A stretch of DNA of 64,000 bases from Bacillus sp. ISL-55 (GCF_018613155.1 NZ_JAGGQU010000023.1:55460-119459); one strand, 5' to 3'; positions 42,573-51,324 are shown, numbered from the stretch's first letter. The notes: generated by a model not told the origin, from the sequence alone. Translations and numbers: made by a program.

Positions 42573-43805
42573 ATGAGTGATTTCAAAACGAATTTAGAGA
42601 AATATGCTGACCTTGCTGTCAAGGTTGGCGTTAACATCCAGAAGGACCAGACGCTTGTCATCAATACAATGCTTGATTCCGCTGAGTTTGTCCGTGTGGT
42701 TGTGAAAAAGGCATACGAAGCCGGCGCTAAAAACGTCGTGGTGAACTGGAATGATGACACTGTTAACAGAACAAAATATGACCTTGCACCTGATGAGGCT
42801 TTTACCGAGTACCCTGAATGGCGTGCACGCGAGGTCGAGGCTCTGGCTGAAAACGGCGCGGCATTCATGTCAATCGTTTCATCAAGTCCTGACTTGTTGA
42901 AAGGCGTGAAGTCTGAGCGTATTGCAAACTTCCAGAAAGCTGCTGGAACGGCGCTTTCAAAATATCGTAAATACATACAATCTGATAAAGTCAGCTGGAC
43001 AGTCATTGCCGTTCCTTCTGAAGGCTGGGCAAAAATGGTGTTCCCTGAAGATTCAGCTGAAACAGCTGTTCAGAAGCTTTGGGATGCGATTTTCAAGGCA
43101 GTCCGTGTGGATACGGAAGATCCGGTCGCAGCATGGAAAGATCATGACGCTTCCCTTCATGAAAAAGTCGATTACCTGAACAGCAAGCGATACAAAAAGC
43201 TTCACTATAAAGCACCTGGCACAGACCTGACTGTCGAGCTTCCTGAAAAGCACATCTGGGTTGGCGCTGGAAGCGTGAACGAGCAAGGTAACGAGTTCAT
43301 GGCAAACATGCCGACTGAAGAAGTCTTCTCCGTACCGTTGAAAACTGGCGTGAACGGCTATGTATCAAGCACGAAACCGCTTAGCTACGGCGGAAACATC
43401 ATCGACAACTTCAAGTTAACTTTTGAAAATGGTAAAATCATCGGCGTCGAAGCAGAAGAAGGCGAAGATATCCTCAAGCAGCTTGTTGCCACTGATGAAG
43501 GATCACATTATCTAGGTGAAGTTGCCCTTGTTCCATTCAACTCGCCAATTTCACAATCAAACGTGCTGTTCTTCAACACTTTGTTTGATGAAAACGCATC
43601 AAACCACTTCGCAATCGGCAGTGCATATGCATTCTGCGTAGAAGGCGGCAAGACAATGTCTTCAGAAGAATTGGCTGAAAACGGATTGAACGAAAGCATC
43701 ACCCACGTCGACTTCATGATCGGTTCCGATAAAATGGACATCGACGGAATCACTGCAGACGGATCTGCTGAGCCAGTGTTCCGCAATGGAGACTGGGCGC
43801 TGTAA
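42573..43805 (+). CDS. ampS: M29-family aminopeptidase AmpS/PepS
   Basis: The 410-residue protein matches thermophilic-type M29 aminopeptidases: Glu/His metal ligands in NMPTEEVFSVP, EGSHYLGEVAL and NHFAIGSAY, and a C-terminal HVDFMIGS. It removes N-terminal residues from peptides in the cytoplasm. AAAGGGGCG precedes the ATG. A terminator (AACAGCCGGAC...GTTCGGCTGTT) follows at 43819-43850. Confidence 0.92.
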   Translation: MSDFKTNLEKYADLAVKVGVNIQKDQTLVINTMLDSAEFVRVVVKKAYEAGAKNVVVNWNDDTVNRTKYDLAPDEAFTEYPEWRAREVEALAENGAAFMSIVSSSPDLLKGVKSERIANFQKAAGTALSKYRKYIQSDKVSWTVIAVPSEGWAKMVFPEDSAETAVQKLWDAIFKAVRVDTEDPVAAWKDHDASLHEKVDYLNSKRYKKLHYKAPGTDLTVELPEKHIWVGAGSVNEQGNEFMANMPTEEVFSVPLKTGVNGYVSSTKPLSYGGNIIDNFKLTFENGKIIGVEAEEGEDILKQLVATDEGSHYLGEVALVPFNSPISQSNVLFFNTLFDENASNHFAIGSAYAFCVEGGKTMSSEELAENGLNESITHVDFMIGSDKMDIDGITADGSAEPVFRNGDWAL

Positions 43806-43818
43806 GATATATGGTCAA

Positions 43819-43850
43819 AAACAGCCGGACATTTTGTTCGGCTGTTTTTT
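43819..43850 (+). terminator. Terminator of ampS
   Basis: AACAGCCGGAC and GTTCGGCTGTTTTTTT form a strong stem with a long T run. Confidence 0.88.
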
Positions 43851-43869
43851 TGCGGGGAGTATTTTTAGA

Positions 43870-44345
43870 TTTCGGAGCTGCTTTGACAGCTTTTCTGCTA
43901 TTCCCCTTCAATCTGTCCGAACTCGGCTCTACTTCAGACAGCTTTTGCTCTTTCACCCTCCAACCTGTCCGAACTTGGCGCTACTTCGGACAGCTTTTAC
44001 TCTTTCATCCTCCAACCTGTCCGAACTCGGCTCTACTTCAGACAGCTTTTGCTCTTTCACCCTCCAACCTGTCCGAACTTGGCTCTACTTCGGACAACTT
44101 TTGCTCTTTCACCCTCCAACCTGTCCGAACTCGACTCTGCTTCAGACAGCTTTTGCTCTTTCACCCTCCAACCTGTCCGAACCTGCCTCTACTTCAGACA
44201 GCTTTTGCTCTTTCATCCTCCAACCTGTCCGAACCTGCCTCTACTTCGGACAGCTTTTGCTCTTTCATCACCAAACCTGTCAAAATCTCGAACTCCTTTT
44301 GACACCTTTATCCATAATCCTATCAAACCTGTCTGAATCACTTAT
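43870..44345 (+). repeat. 52-bp tandem array II with inverted-repeat units
   Basis: About seven good units, a degraded eighth and partial ends repeat every 52 bp. Each holds CCTGTCCGAA, about 11 variable bases, TTCGGACAG or TTCAGACAG, then CTTTTGCTCTTTCACCCTCCAA. CTGTCCGAA and TTCGGACAG form a 9-bp hairpin. Because 52 is not a multiple of three, apparent repetitive ORFs in three frames are artefacts. The remaining gap to 44480 shows only promoter-like AT-rich DNA. Confidence 0.9.
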
Positions 44346-44479
44346 TTAATATAGTTTTTACAAAACGTCCTTTTCCCTTATGCGCCTTAAATCCCTGTGC
44401 TATAATGAAGTTACCAAGAAATTATTACATAAAACATTAGATATATTGTTAACCTATTTGTTTATCTGGGGGCGACGTC

Positions 44480-44752
44480 TTGATCCAATTACAAATTATT
44501 GTGACTGGTGAGGTTCAGGGTGTGGGGTATCGGTATTATACTCAAATGAAGGCGATTCAGTTTGGGATTACAGGCTGGGTGAAGAACCTTCAAGAGGGCG
44601 GCGTTGAAATTCTAGCTTCAGGTTCCAGGGCTGACCTCGAAAAATTCACTGATGAGGTACGCAGGGGCAATCCTTTCTCCACTGTTGACCATATTGAAGT
44701 GAACGAAACAGAGAAGACCGAAACCTATAAGTCATTTGCAATAAAATATTAA
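44480..44752 (+). CDS. acyP: Acylphosphatase
   Basis: The 90-residue protein has the acylphosphatase signature GEVQGVGYRYYTQMKA with the catalytic Arg, then GITGWVKNLQEGGVEI with the catalytic Asn. It hydrolyses acyl phosphates. The start is TTG, behind GGGGGCG. Confidence 0.92.
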   Translation: MIQLQIIVTGEVQGVGYRYYTQMKAIQFGITGWVKNLQEGGVEILASGSRADLEKFTDEVRRGNPFSTVDHIEVNETEKTETYKSFAIKY

Positions 44753-44754
44753 AC

Positions 44755-44783
44755 AGGCAGAGGAATCGTCCTCTGCCTTTGTT
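44755..44783 (+). terminator. Terminator of acyP
   Basis: CAGGCAGAGGA and TCCTCTGCCTTTG form a stem. Confidence 0.75.
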
Positions 44784-44889
44784 GTGTAAAAGCTTGGGCC
44801 AGCTCTCCCTAATGGGAGCAGGCCCTATTGCTTTTTGCCTCACAATCTCGCAGAATATAAGAGATATAAATTTTAGGGGGTACGATTGA

Positions 44890-45258
44890 ATGTGGAATGA
44901 ATTCAAGAAATTCGCCTTTAAAGGCAATGTGCTAGATCTCGCTGTCGGGGTCATCATCGGGGCTGCATTCGGAAAAATCGTTTCTTCGCTTGTCGATGAT
45001 ATCATCATGCCGATCATAGGGTTCGCTACATTGGGAGCTGATTTTTCAAAACTTACATACAACGGGATACAATACGGTGCATTCTTACAGTCTGTCATGG
45101 ATTTTTTCCTTACGGCATTAGCTATATTTTTCTTCATTAGAATCATCAACCGCTATCGTAAAAAAGACGAAGCCAAACCAGCAGCGCCTAAACCTGATGC
45201 TAAAGAAGAACTATTAGTGGAAATTCGCGATCTTTTGAAGGAAAAAAAGCATATCTGA
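44890..45258 (+). CDS. mscL: Large-conductance mechanosensitive channel
   Basis: The 122-residue protein has the MscL N-terminus (MWNEFKKFAFKGNVLDLAVG), two membrane helices and a C-terminal charged helix (KEELLVEIRDLLKEKK). It opens as a safety valve on hypo-osmotic shock. TTAGGGGG precedes the ATG. Confidence 0.95.
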   Translation: MWNEFKKFAFKGNVLDLAVGVIIGAAFGKIVSSLVDDIIMPIIGFATLGADFSKLTYNGIQYGAFLQSVMDFFLTALAIFFFIRIINRYRKKDEAKPAAPKPDAKEELLVEIRDLLKEKKHI

Positions 45259-45337
45259 AATTTTTCGTTACTGAATGAAACCGGCGATACCTGTCACCCG
45301 TATATATAATCAAATAAACTTATGAGGTGACCTGTTA

Positions 45338-45973
45338 ATGTACGCTTATTCAGATAACTCCATGATGCCATCGGTAATGAGAACCTTCGCTTTATCCCTG
45401 GCAATCGCCTTCATTGGCACAATGGCCGGAGTCTTCGTTCCGCCAGCTCTGTTCCTTCCGCTCGTCATCATTGAGATTGCGATGTTGATCGGGGTATTCT
45501 TTTTACGAAAAAAGAAAGCCATCTCTTATGCATTTCTTTATGCGTTTACGTTTATCTCGGGAATGACGATGTATCCAGTGATAGCCCATTACATCGCGGT
45601 GTCAGGAGCTAATGTTGTAATTAATGCGCTCGGGGCCACCACTGTTGTTTTCGCTGGTCTTGCCCTTTATGCGACAAAAACGAAGCGTGACCTGAGCTTC
45701 CTTGGCGGCATGCTGATGGCAGCCTTGCTGGCGCTGATTGCGGTAAGTATCTTTAACTGGATCTGGCCGCTCAGCTCGACGGGAATGATGGCTTATTCCT
45801 TTATTGGAATCCTCGTTTTCAGCGGGTATGTATTGTTTGATTTTAACAGGATGAAGCATTATGGCGTGAGTCCAGAAGAAGTGCCTTTGATGGCTCTGAA
45901 CCTGTATCTGGATTTCATCAATCTTTTCCTGTATATTCTGCGGTTCTTTGGGATTCTATCGAGCAATGACTAA
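45338..45973 (+). CDS. yetJ: BAX inhibitor-1 family membrane protein, YetJ-like
   Basis: The 211-residue protein has seven hydrophobic segments and the family's C-terminal DFNRMKHYGVSPEEVPLMALNLYLDFINLFLYILR, containing the pH-sensing Asp pair. Bacillus subtilis YetJ (214 aa) is a pH-dependent calcium leak. A terminator follows at 45984-46012. Confidence 0.88.
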   Translation: MYAYSDNSMMPSVMRTFALSLAIAFIGTMAGVFVPPALFLPLVIIEIAMLIGVFFLRKKKAISYAFLYAFTFISGMTMYPVIAHYIAVSGANVVINALGATTVVFAGLALYATKTKRDLSFLGGMLMAALLALIAVSIFNWIWPLSSTGMMAYSFIGILVFSGYVLFDFNRMKHYGVSPEEVPLMALNLYLDFINLFLYILRFFGILSSND

Positions 45974-45983
45974 TATTAATCTA

Positions 45984-46012
45984 AAGGCAGCCCTAAGCGG
46001 CTGCCTTTTTAC
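45984..46012 (+). terminator. Terminator of the yetJ-like gene
   Basis: AAAGGCAGCC and GGCTGCCTTTTT form a stem with a T run. Confidence 0.82.
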
Positions 46013-46132
46013 TATTTTCCAATATTTAGATGAAATACCAACTTTTTATTTAGTTTATTAAGTTTTCAGTGATTTCACCCGGGTATATATATAGTGCAAG
46101 GCCAATACAAAAACTAGAAGGGACTGGTTAAG

Positions 46133-46237
46133 GTGCAAAACTTTACGGCGACTTCGGAATATGTCATTGGCTTAGCACACGGAGGAAGATTTGCGCTGCT
46201 GTCTCAAGGCACGCTGGTCTTAAATCGATGGACTTAA
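46133..46237 (+). CDS. Small duplicated peptide gene, copy 1, 34 aa
   Basis: GTG start preceded by GAAGGGACTGG. The peptide contains TATSEYVIGLAHGG then RFALLSQGTLVLNRW. The second copy 211 nt downstream has the same length and 27 of 34 residues alike. I do not recognise it; a structured RNA that happens to stay open is the alternative. Confidence 0.45.
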   Translation: MQNFTATSEYVIGLAHGGRFALLSQGTLVLNRWT

Positions 46238-46343
46238 TATCGATTGGCCACAATGCTTTTGAATAGCTAGAGCAGAGCACTCCTCTAAGTTCGTCCGCAG
46301 GATAGGAGCAAGGCCAATACTAGTAATGAAGGGGCTGGTTAAG

Positions 46344-46448
46344 TTGAAAGACTTTACGACAACTTCGGAATACGTCATTGGCTACGCAAGCGGAGGAAGA
46401 TTCGCGCTGCTGTCTCAAGGCACGCTGGTCTTAAATCGATACATTTAA
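46344..46448 (+). CDS. Small duplicated peptide gene, copy 2, 34 aa
   Basis: TTG start preceded by GAAGGGGCTGG. The peptide contains TTTSEYVIGYASGG then RFALLSQGTLVLNRY. Relative to copy 1 there are 2 synonymous third-position changes (TAT/TAC, TTT/TTC), a changed start codon and 7 amino-acid changes, mostly near the ends, with no frame disruption. Confidence 0.45.
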   Translation: MKDFTTTSEYVIGYASGGRFALLSQGTLVLNRYI

Positions 46449-46524
46449 TATCGATCTACCCCAGGAGCGCAATTTGAATAGTAACAGCTGAATACTCCTC
46501 CCATCGTCCGTATGTCGGACGCAA

Positions 46525-46560
46525 AAAAGGTGCAGGCCAAGCGGCCCGCACCTTTTTTGC
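46525..46560 (+). terminator. Terminator after the duplicated block
   Basis: AAAAAAGGTGC and GCACCTTTTTT pair around a GGCC-containing loop; a small GTCCG/CGGAC hairpin precedes it. Confidence 0.8.
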
Positions 46561-46620
46561 GTCTACTATCTAACTTAGCAGGTTTTTACACAAAGAGTTC
46601 CTGTGAATGTGCTCCTCAAG

Positions 46621-46647
46621 GTTTACTAGTTTCCGGCATCAGGGTAT
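46621..46647 (+). promoter_or_regulatory. Possible sigma-B promoter of the DUF3243 gene
   Basis: GTTTAC, 15 nt, GGGTAT, 34 nt before the ATG. Both elements match well; the spacer is one longer than usual. Confidence 0.55.
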
Positions 46648-46680
46648 TTAATAACTATCTTTCACAAGGAGGTTTTTTAC

Positions 46681-47013
46681 ATGGAAAAAGACCATATGAT
46701 CCATAAAGATGGCGAAGTCGATACTAACAAGGTGGATGAAACACTTGATCGAATGGATACGCAGCAGGCGGATGAGATTCTTGGGGACTTTAATGAATTC
46801 AGGACTTATCTGAGCAAACGTGTTAAGCTTGGCAAAACAGCTGGACTTAATGAAGAGCAGCTTGCGAAAACGGCTGAAAAGGTAGCCGATTATCTTGCTG
46901 ATAACGTAACACCGCGTAACAAAGAGGAGCAGCTGCTGCAGGAGCTTTGGAAGGTCGGCACAAAGGAAGAGCAGCATTCACTGGCACATATGCTTGTAAA
47001 ATTGGCAGAATAG
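46681..47013 (+). CDS. DUF3243 (YmfJ-like) protein
   Basis: The 110-residue protein has a DUF3243 core (FRTYLSKRVKLGKTAGLNEEQ, then the VADYLADNVTPRNKEEQLL pattern and a C-terminal helix), preceded by a charged extension of about 35 residues. The function is unknown. A good AAGGAGG precedes the ATG and a terminator follows at 47018-47048. Confidence 0.8.
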   Translation: MEKDHMIHKDGEVDTNKVDETLDRMDTQQADEILGDFNEFRTYLSKRVKLGKTAGLNEEQLAKTAEKVADYLADNVTPRNKEEQLLQELWKVGTKEEQHSLAHMLVKLAE

Positions 47014-47017
47014 AAAA

Positions 47018-47048
47018 AAATCGCCCAACTTTGGGCGATTTTTTTTAT
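47018..47048. terminator. Bidirectional terminator
   Basis: AAAAATCGCCCAA and TTGGGCGATTTTT form a stem between converging genes. Confidence 0.88.
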
Positions 47049-47068
47049 GAGTAGAGCCAAGAAAAACT

Positions 47069-48007
47069 TTACCCAAAGAATTTGTTCTTCTTTTTCACCC
47101 TGAGGATATCTCCAATCCAGCCTTTTTTCTTCAAATAATAATATAAGCCTGCAGTGGTTGCAAATATCAAAGCACCTGCAAATACATATCCGAATTTCCA
47201 TTCAAGCTCCGGCATGACTTTGAAGTTCATTCCCCACACCGCTCCCCATGCAGTTACCGGCGTAAACAAGATTGTCATGACCGTCAGGGTCTTAAAGATT
47301 TCATTTCCGCGATGGGTCGAGACGACTTCTTCCAATTTGATCATTGTATCGATTGCCTCCTGGTATTCTCTCAGTAGCATCCTGATCCGCTCTACACGGG
47401 TTTCAACGCGGTGGAATTCGGCCTGTTTCTGGACGCCTTTTCCATATGCCTCTTCTGCGATGAATTTAAGCTCGACAATCGGAACAACTAGATTTTTCCA
47501 GACGAGGAGTTCATGTCGGTTTTCATAAATTTTCTCAAGGAGTTCAAGGTTATTCTGTTCCTTCATTTCCCATAACAAATCATAAAGACGTTCTTCATAG
47601 GCATCAATCTTCAGTAGATAGCTTGATAGAATTTTACCCAAAAGGATAAAAAACCCTTCAACTGCATTTTCAGCCTGGTCCATCTGTTTGTGAACACCTG
47701 TTGCCCCGACATCCAGTATGGAAAAGTCAAAACCAACCGTTATTAAGAAGTCCCTACTGATATAAAAATGGAAGATGTTTTTCTCGCCTTTCTCCTCAAT
47801 ATCCTGTTGATAAATAAGTGAGCCCCAAATGTATTCCTCTCCTCTAGTCTCGGTATCCAGATCAAGGAGGTTGGCTTTTCGGTCTTTTATTTTTTCTAAC
47901 CATTCTCCACAACTTGGTCCTTTTGAGATCAGCTCCTTTACCTTCTCACTATCATCTTGCCGGAAATCATACCATTTCCACCTTTTTTCATTAAATGTAT
48001 GCATCAA
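47069..48007 (-). CDS. CorA-family magnesium/cobalt channel
   Basis: The 312-residue protein has a large soluble N-terminal domain with long helices and two C-terminal membrane helices bearing the family signature GMN (AVWGMNFKVMPELEW). It moves Mg2+ or other divalent ions. The first codon may be either of two adjacent ATGs. The family is certain; the exact ion is not. Confidence 0.9.
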   Translation of the reverse strand: MMHTFNEKRWKWYDFRQDDSEKVKELISKGPSCGEWLEKIKDRKANLLDLDTETRGEEYIWGSLIYQQDIEEKGEKNIFHFYISRDFLITVGFDFSILDVGATGVHKQMDQAENAVEGFFILLGKILSSYLLKIDAYEERLYDLLWEMKEQNNLELLEKIYENRHELLVWKNLVVPIVELKFIAEEAYGKGVQKQAEFHRVETRVERIRMLLREYQEAIDTMIKLEEVVSTHRGNEIFKTLTVMTILFTPVTAWGAVWGMNFKVMPELEWKFGYVFAGALIFATTAGLYYYLKKKGWIGDILRVKKKNKFFG

Positions 48008-48112
48008 TGGTCTCAGACCCTTTCATATGTTGTTTTTCAACTATTACTCTTCCCTTTATCAGTCAGCTTGAAACGACTCGCACTAAATTGGCAGACCTTC
48101 CATTTTTAAAAT

Positions 48113-48138
48113 GTTTCTTATTTTTATAGAGCGGGTAA
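48113..48138 (+). promoter_or_regulatory. Possible sigma-B promoter of the 87-aa gene
   Basis: GTTTCT, 14 nt, GGGTAA, about 50 nt before the ATG at 48190. Partial matches to the sigma-B consensus. Confidence 0.4.
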
Positions 48139-48189
48139 ATAGGAGTATAGACAAAAGCGATAGATTAATCATTTATAGGAGGGATTAAT

Positions 48190-48453
48190 ATGCAAGCAAA
48201 AGCAAAAAATGCAGTCATGATGGGTGTAGGAGCCGCAGCCTTATGGATGGCAATGAAACCGGAAAATAAAGCAAAACTAACCGAGATGGCAACACAGGTA
48301 AAAGAAAAAGTCATGCCAACGAAGACAAGTGTAGTTCCTGTGCAAAAAGCTGGAAACCCTGACCCGATGGACGTTGAAGATAACAAGATGGTCAGTGAAG
48401 GCGCAATGTACGGAGTGAACTATTACAACGAGAATCTGCAAGAACAACGATAA
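48190..48453 (+). CDS. Small YtxH-like protein, 87 aa
   Basis: The product has a short hydrophobic start (AVMMGVGAAALWMAMKP), then an amphipathic basic/acidic helix (KAKLTEMATQVKEKVM) and an acidic, Asn-rich tail. It resembles small membrane-associated stress proteins but I cannot assign a family. TAGGAGGG precedes the ATG. Confidence 0.6.
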   Translation: MQAKAKNAVMMGVGAAALWMAMKPENKAKLTEMATQVKEKVMPTKTSVVPVQKAGNPDPMDVEDNKMVSEGAMYGVNYYNENLQEQR

Positions 48454-48455
48454 AA

Positions 48456-48490
48456 TGTCCGGGGAATGACTTCCCCGGTCTATTTTTTGT
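48456..48490 (+). terminator. Terminator of the 87-aa gene
   Basis: TCCGGGGAA and TTCCCCGG form a stem followed by TCTATTTTTTG. Confidence 0.8.
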
Positions 48491-48522
48491 TTAAATCACA
48501 CCTCGACAATCAATACTAGATA

Positions 48523-49203
48523 GTGCGAGGGGGATGGAGGTCATTGGGTATTCTATTCATATTTATTTATCTATTCATTGTTTTTACCGTGATTGAGATT
48601 AATACGGCTATATTTGTTGCTACCGGGCTTGATCGTAAAATTGCCCGATTTCAGGTGATTTCCATGTTAACCGGGACCGGATTCACGACCGGTGAATCTG
48701 AATTGATCATTGATCATCCTGTAAGAAGAAAATTGGGGGCTTTCCTGATTTTATTCGGTGCCTTCTCCCTTGCAGTTATCATCTCTGCCATAAGCAATCT
48801 TCTAACCGACAGCTTTTATACAATGGAAATTGCCTATGTCGCTGGAGGCCTTTTAGCTTTGTTGGTTATTTTAAAGGCTCCCACAGTGCAAAGGATGATG
48901 AAAAAAAAGATGAAAAGCGAATTGAAAGAGAACTATGAGCTTGCTGATCTACCAATAAGTGATGTCCTTTTAATGGATGATGATGATGAGGTCCGTGAAA
49001 TTGCAATAAAAGAAGATTCTCCTTTTGCCGGCAAGACATTTGAGGAGATAGTGGATGTCGAAGAAGATATTATGCTCTTATTTATCAAAAGAGGTGAAAT
49101 AAACATTCGCAACAAAGCCTTCCATACAGAAATGGAGGCTGGTGATACGCTCATTTTATACGGAAATAACCCTTTGATTGATGAAAAATTCAAAAATGCC
49201 TAA
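48523..49203 (+). CDS. Membrane protein with C-terminal TrkA-C (RCK_C) domain
   Basis: The protein has three or four membrane helices in its first 120 residues and a regulatory TrkA-C domain at about 140-225 (IKEDSPFAGKTFEEIVDVEED, GDTLILYGN). Such domains bind nucleotides or ions and gate transporters. The start is uncertain: GTG at 48523 lacks a ribosome site, while TTG at 48544 follows GGGGGATGGAGG. Possible role in ion transport control. Confidence 0.75.
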   Translation: MRGGWRSLGILFIFIYLFIVFTVIEINTAIFVATGLDRKIARFQVISMLTGTGFTTGESELIIDHPVRRKLGAFLILFGAFSLAVIISAISNLLTDSFYTMEIAYVAGGLLALLVILKAPTVQRMMKKKMKSELKENYELADLPISDVLLMDDDDEVREIAIKEDSPFAGKTFEEIVDVEEDIMLLFIKRGEINIRNKAFHTEMEAGDTLILYGNNPLIDEKFKNA

Positions 49204-49217
49204 CCCGATGGTTTAGA

Positions 49218-49658
49218 TCAACCACCGCGAGTCAGGCATTTATTGTTTGTACGCAGCTCGGCAATTCCTTCTTTGCATACTCCATATTGAAGCCATGAAC
49301 AGTTTTTACAAAGAACATCAAGGTCAGCAGGTTCAACCTGTTCGGCAGTCCATTGAACAAGCTCTGATTTTAGATAACGTTCACCTGGCACAAGGCCAAG
49401 ATGACGAATGACATTGCCATCCATCGACAGCACATGGTCATTCGAACCCTCACTCGCCTCACATATCTCAAGTCCCCTATGCGGACAGGACATGCATGCG
49501 TCATCAAACGCAGCGACCACCTTTATGTAAAAATCCTGCTCAGGATCCCGTATATCTTTTACGATGCTTTCCATCTTCTTCACAAACTCCGGACTGTATC
49601 CCATCCCCCTGAAACCATGCACGCAGAGGAGATGGTGCCCGCGCAATACTTTTTCCAC
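49218..49658 (-). CDS. DUF1284 cysteine-rich protein
   Basis: The 146-residue protein has the DUF1284 start (LRGHHLLCVHGFRGMGYSPEF) and further cysteines in CMSCPHRGLEIC, CKNCSW and YGVCKEG, suggesting an iron-sulfur cluster or zinc. The function is unknown. It ends 61 nt after the next gene's stop, on the same strand. Confidence 0.85.
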   Translation of the reverse strand: MEKVLRGHHLLCVHGFRGMGYSPEFVKKMESIVKDIRDPEQDFYIKVVAAFDDACMSCPHRGLEICEASEGSNDHVLSMDGNVIRHLGLVPGERYLKSELVQWTAEQVEPADLDVLCKNCSWLQYGVCKEGIAELRTNNKCLTRGG

Positions 49659-49719
49659 ACCATCACTCCTGTAAAATTAATCTGTTTAATTAATTCTGCA
49701 GAATATCCTTGTTTCCCTT

Positions 49720-51051
49720 TTAATATCTGGAATCTTTGATTATGTTCTTCGCCATCCAGGTAATGCCGATTTTTTTGCAAATCGTCAGGTAATGAAGAAG
49801 CAAGATGACCATACTGCCTGTATTCATGCCGATGATGACCCCTTCCATCCCCCATTCCGGTCTTGAGCCGACAAGATAAATCAGAGAAAAGGTAACAATC
49901 GTTGCATAAACAGAGTGGATAAAGGCGTCTTTCACCAAGCCGAGTCCAATTAAATAAGCCTGCATTGGGATGGTAAAGTAGTGGAACAGGAAGTATGGCG
50001 CCAGCAGCTGTAAAAAGACCGCTGCTTGTTTTGAATGGAAAAAGGTCATCGTCAATGGCTCGGCCAAAAAATAAAAGGCAGTAACCGCAGGCAGGCCATA
50101 TAGCAATGTTAACAGCATCACCTGCTGAAGCAATTTTTGCAGCTTGTAGAACTCCTTTTCCGCGTAGGCCTTCGATACCGTCGGAATCAGGATGATGAGA
50201 AACGAATGGGCGATAAACGCCGGGAAAAATCCAATCGTCATCGCAATCCCCGCCATCATCCCGAATTGTTCAGTTGCCATTTCCGCTGAAAATCCAGCGC
50301 TGACAATCGCAAATTTTATCAGAAATGGCTGGACAGCATGCGTCAGGGAATGAAAAATCCTCAGGCCTGTCGTTGGCACGGAAACCTCCACCAGGCTCTT
50401 CCTCACCTCTCGCCCGCCTACATGCTTGCCTGGCACACTTTTAATCTTTTGATAAGACATAATGAAGTAGTGTAATAGATAAAGGAAGACGACGAGTTCG
50501 CTGCCTGCCAGTGTGCAAAAAGCAACAAGCAGAGCCGTTTCGCTTCCAAAATCAAAGAACTGAAAAACCGCTGAGAGCAATATGAGCTGGACAGCTCTTC
50601 TGATAAAATGGGAAATCGCAATTTTCCCCATATCCTGTTTCCCCATGAAAAATCCCCTGGCAATAGCGGTGATCGTCATCACCGGAATGAGTGACAGCAC
50701 GACCCATTTAAGCAGGGGATGATAATCGTTGAACACAGGAATGATTGGAAGCACAATGGCAGCCGCGATTAGCAGAACCGTAGTGAATACCACCGCAAGC
50801 CTTATGGCATGTTTAATCATGCTCCTGTGGTACGACTCATCCTTCTCTGCGATCATCTTGGAGATGGACACCGGCAGCTCAAAGCTTGCGAGCATCATGA
50901 TCAGGAATATCGTTGGCAAAATCGTCATGTAATGCCCCATCCCGCTTTCCCCAAGTTCCCTTGCCAGAATCATATTGACAAGGAACTCCACCACTTCCCC
51001 TAGAAAAGTAGCAATCACAAGGATAGACATCCCTTTAAAAAAAGTATTCAT
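49720..51051 (-). CDS. MATE/MOP-superfamily flippase, YkvU/SpoVB-like
   Basis: The 443-residue protein has about 14 hydrophobic segments and the family start FFKGMSILVIATFLGEVVEF followed by ARELGESGMGHYM. Length and the VEFLVNMILARELGE segment favour the sporulation protein YkvU over SpoVB (about 518 aa). It probably moves a lipid-linked cell-wall or spore-envelope precursor. It is on the same strand as the ABC-F gene, with array C between them. Confidence 0.75.
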   Translation of the reverse strand: MNTFFKGMSILVIATFLGEVVEFLVNMILARELGESGMGHYMTILPTIFLIMMLASFELPVSISKMIAEKDESYHRSMIKHAIRLAVVFTTVLLIAAAIVLPIIPVFNDYHPLLKWVVLSLIPVMTITAIARGFFMGKQDMGKIAISHFIRRAVQLILLSAVFQFFDFGSETALLVAFCTLAGSELVVFLYLLHYFIMSYQKIKSVPGKHVGGREVRKSLVEVSVPTTGLRIFHSLTHAVQPFLIKFAIVSAGFSAEMATEQFGMMAGIAMTIGFFPAFIAHSFLIILIPTVSKAYAEKEFYKLQKLLQQVMLLTLLYGLPAVTAFYFLAEPLTMTFFHSKQAAVFLQLLAPYFLFHYFTIPMQAYLIGLGLVKDAFIHSVYATIVTFSLIYLVGSRPEWGMEGVIIGMNTGSMVILLLHYLTICKKIGITWMAKNIIKDSRY

Positions 51052-51202
51052 AGCTTCTCTCCCAATCCCGTCTCATTTACTCCTATAAACATATGAGACA
51101 AGTCCGGACAATATGAAAAGGGAAATTTTGAGCGTATGAATGAGGCTTTTTCGAGGAGTTTCCGAGGGTGGAATAAGATATTAAAGAGGAAGTTGCAAAT
51201 TT

Positions 51203-51319
51203 ATAGCTATATTTAGTTTTGTATAGCGGGATTATCAATTTATATAGCGACTTTTTCATTTTTATAGCGATTTTCTTATTTTTATAGCGAATTGGAAAAT
51301 CCGGCGTGTTTTTCCCAGT
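51203..51319 (-). repeat. 20-bp tandem array C
   Basis: Five ATAGC motifs (the last three ATAGCGA) occur at 20-21 bp spacing with T-rich filler, ending in AATTGGAAAA...TTTTTCCCAG. It lies between the ABC-F gene's end and the flippase gene's start, both minus strand, in the same relative orientation as arrays A and B. Confidence 0.8.
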
Positions 51320-51324
51320 AAAAT

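Larger units (their letters stand above)
46096..46490 (+). repeat. Tandem duplication of a conserved about 210-bp block
   Basis: GCAAGGCCAATAC, then GAAGGG-CTGGTTAAG, then a 105-nt frame, then an ATCGAT...AATATCGAT inverted repeat, occur twice (about 46096-46250 and 46308-46460). The core TCTCAAGGCACGCTGGTCTT is identical. A terminator (AAAAAAGGTGC...GCACCTTTTTT) ends the block at 46525-46560. Confidence 0.8.

Noticed and set aside
43786-44349. Long repetitive ORFs (Leu/Phe/Pro-rich) over array II
   Set aside because: The 52-bp unit is not a multiple of three, so similar peptides appear in all three frames. No ribosome site; this is repeat DNA, not a gene.
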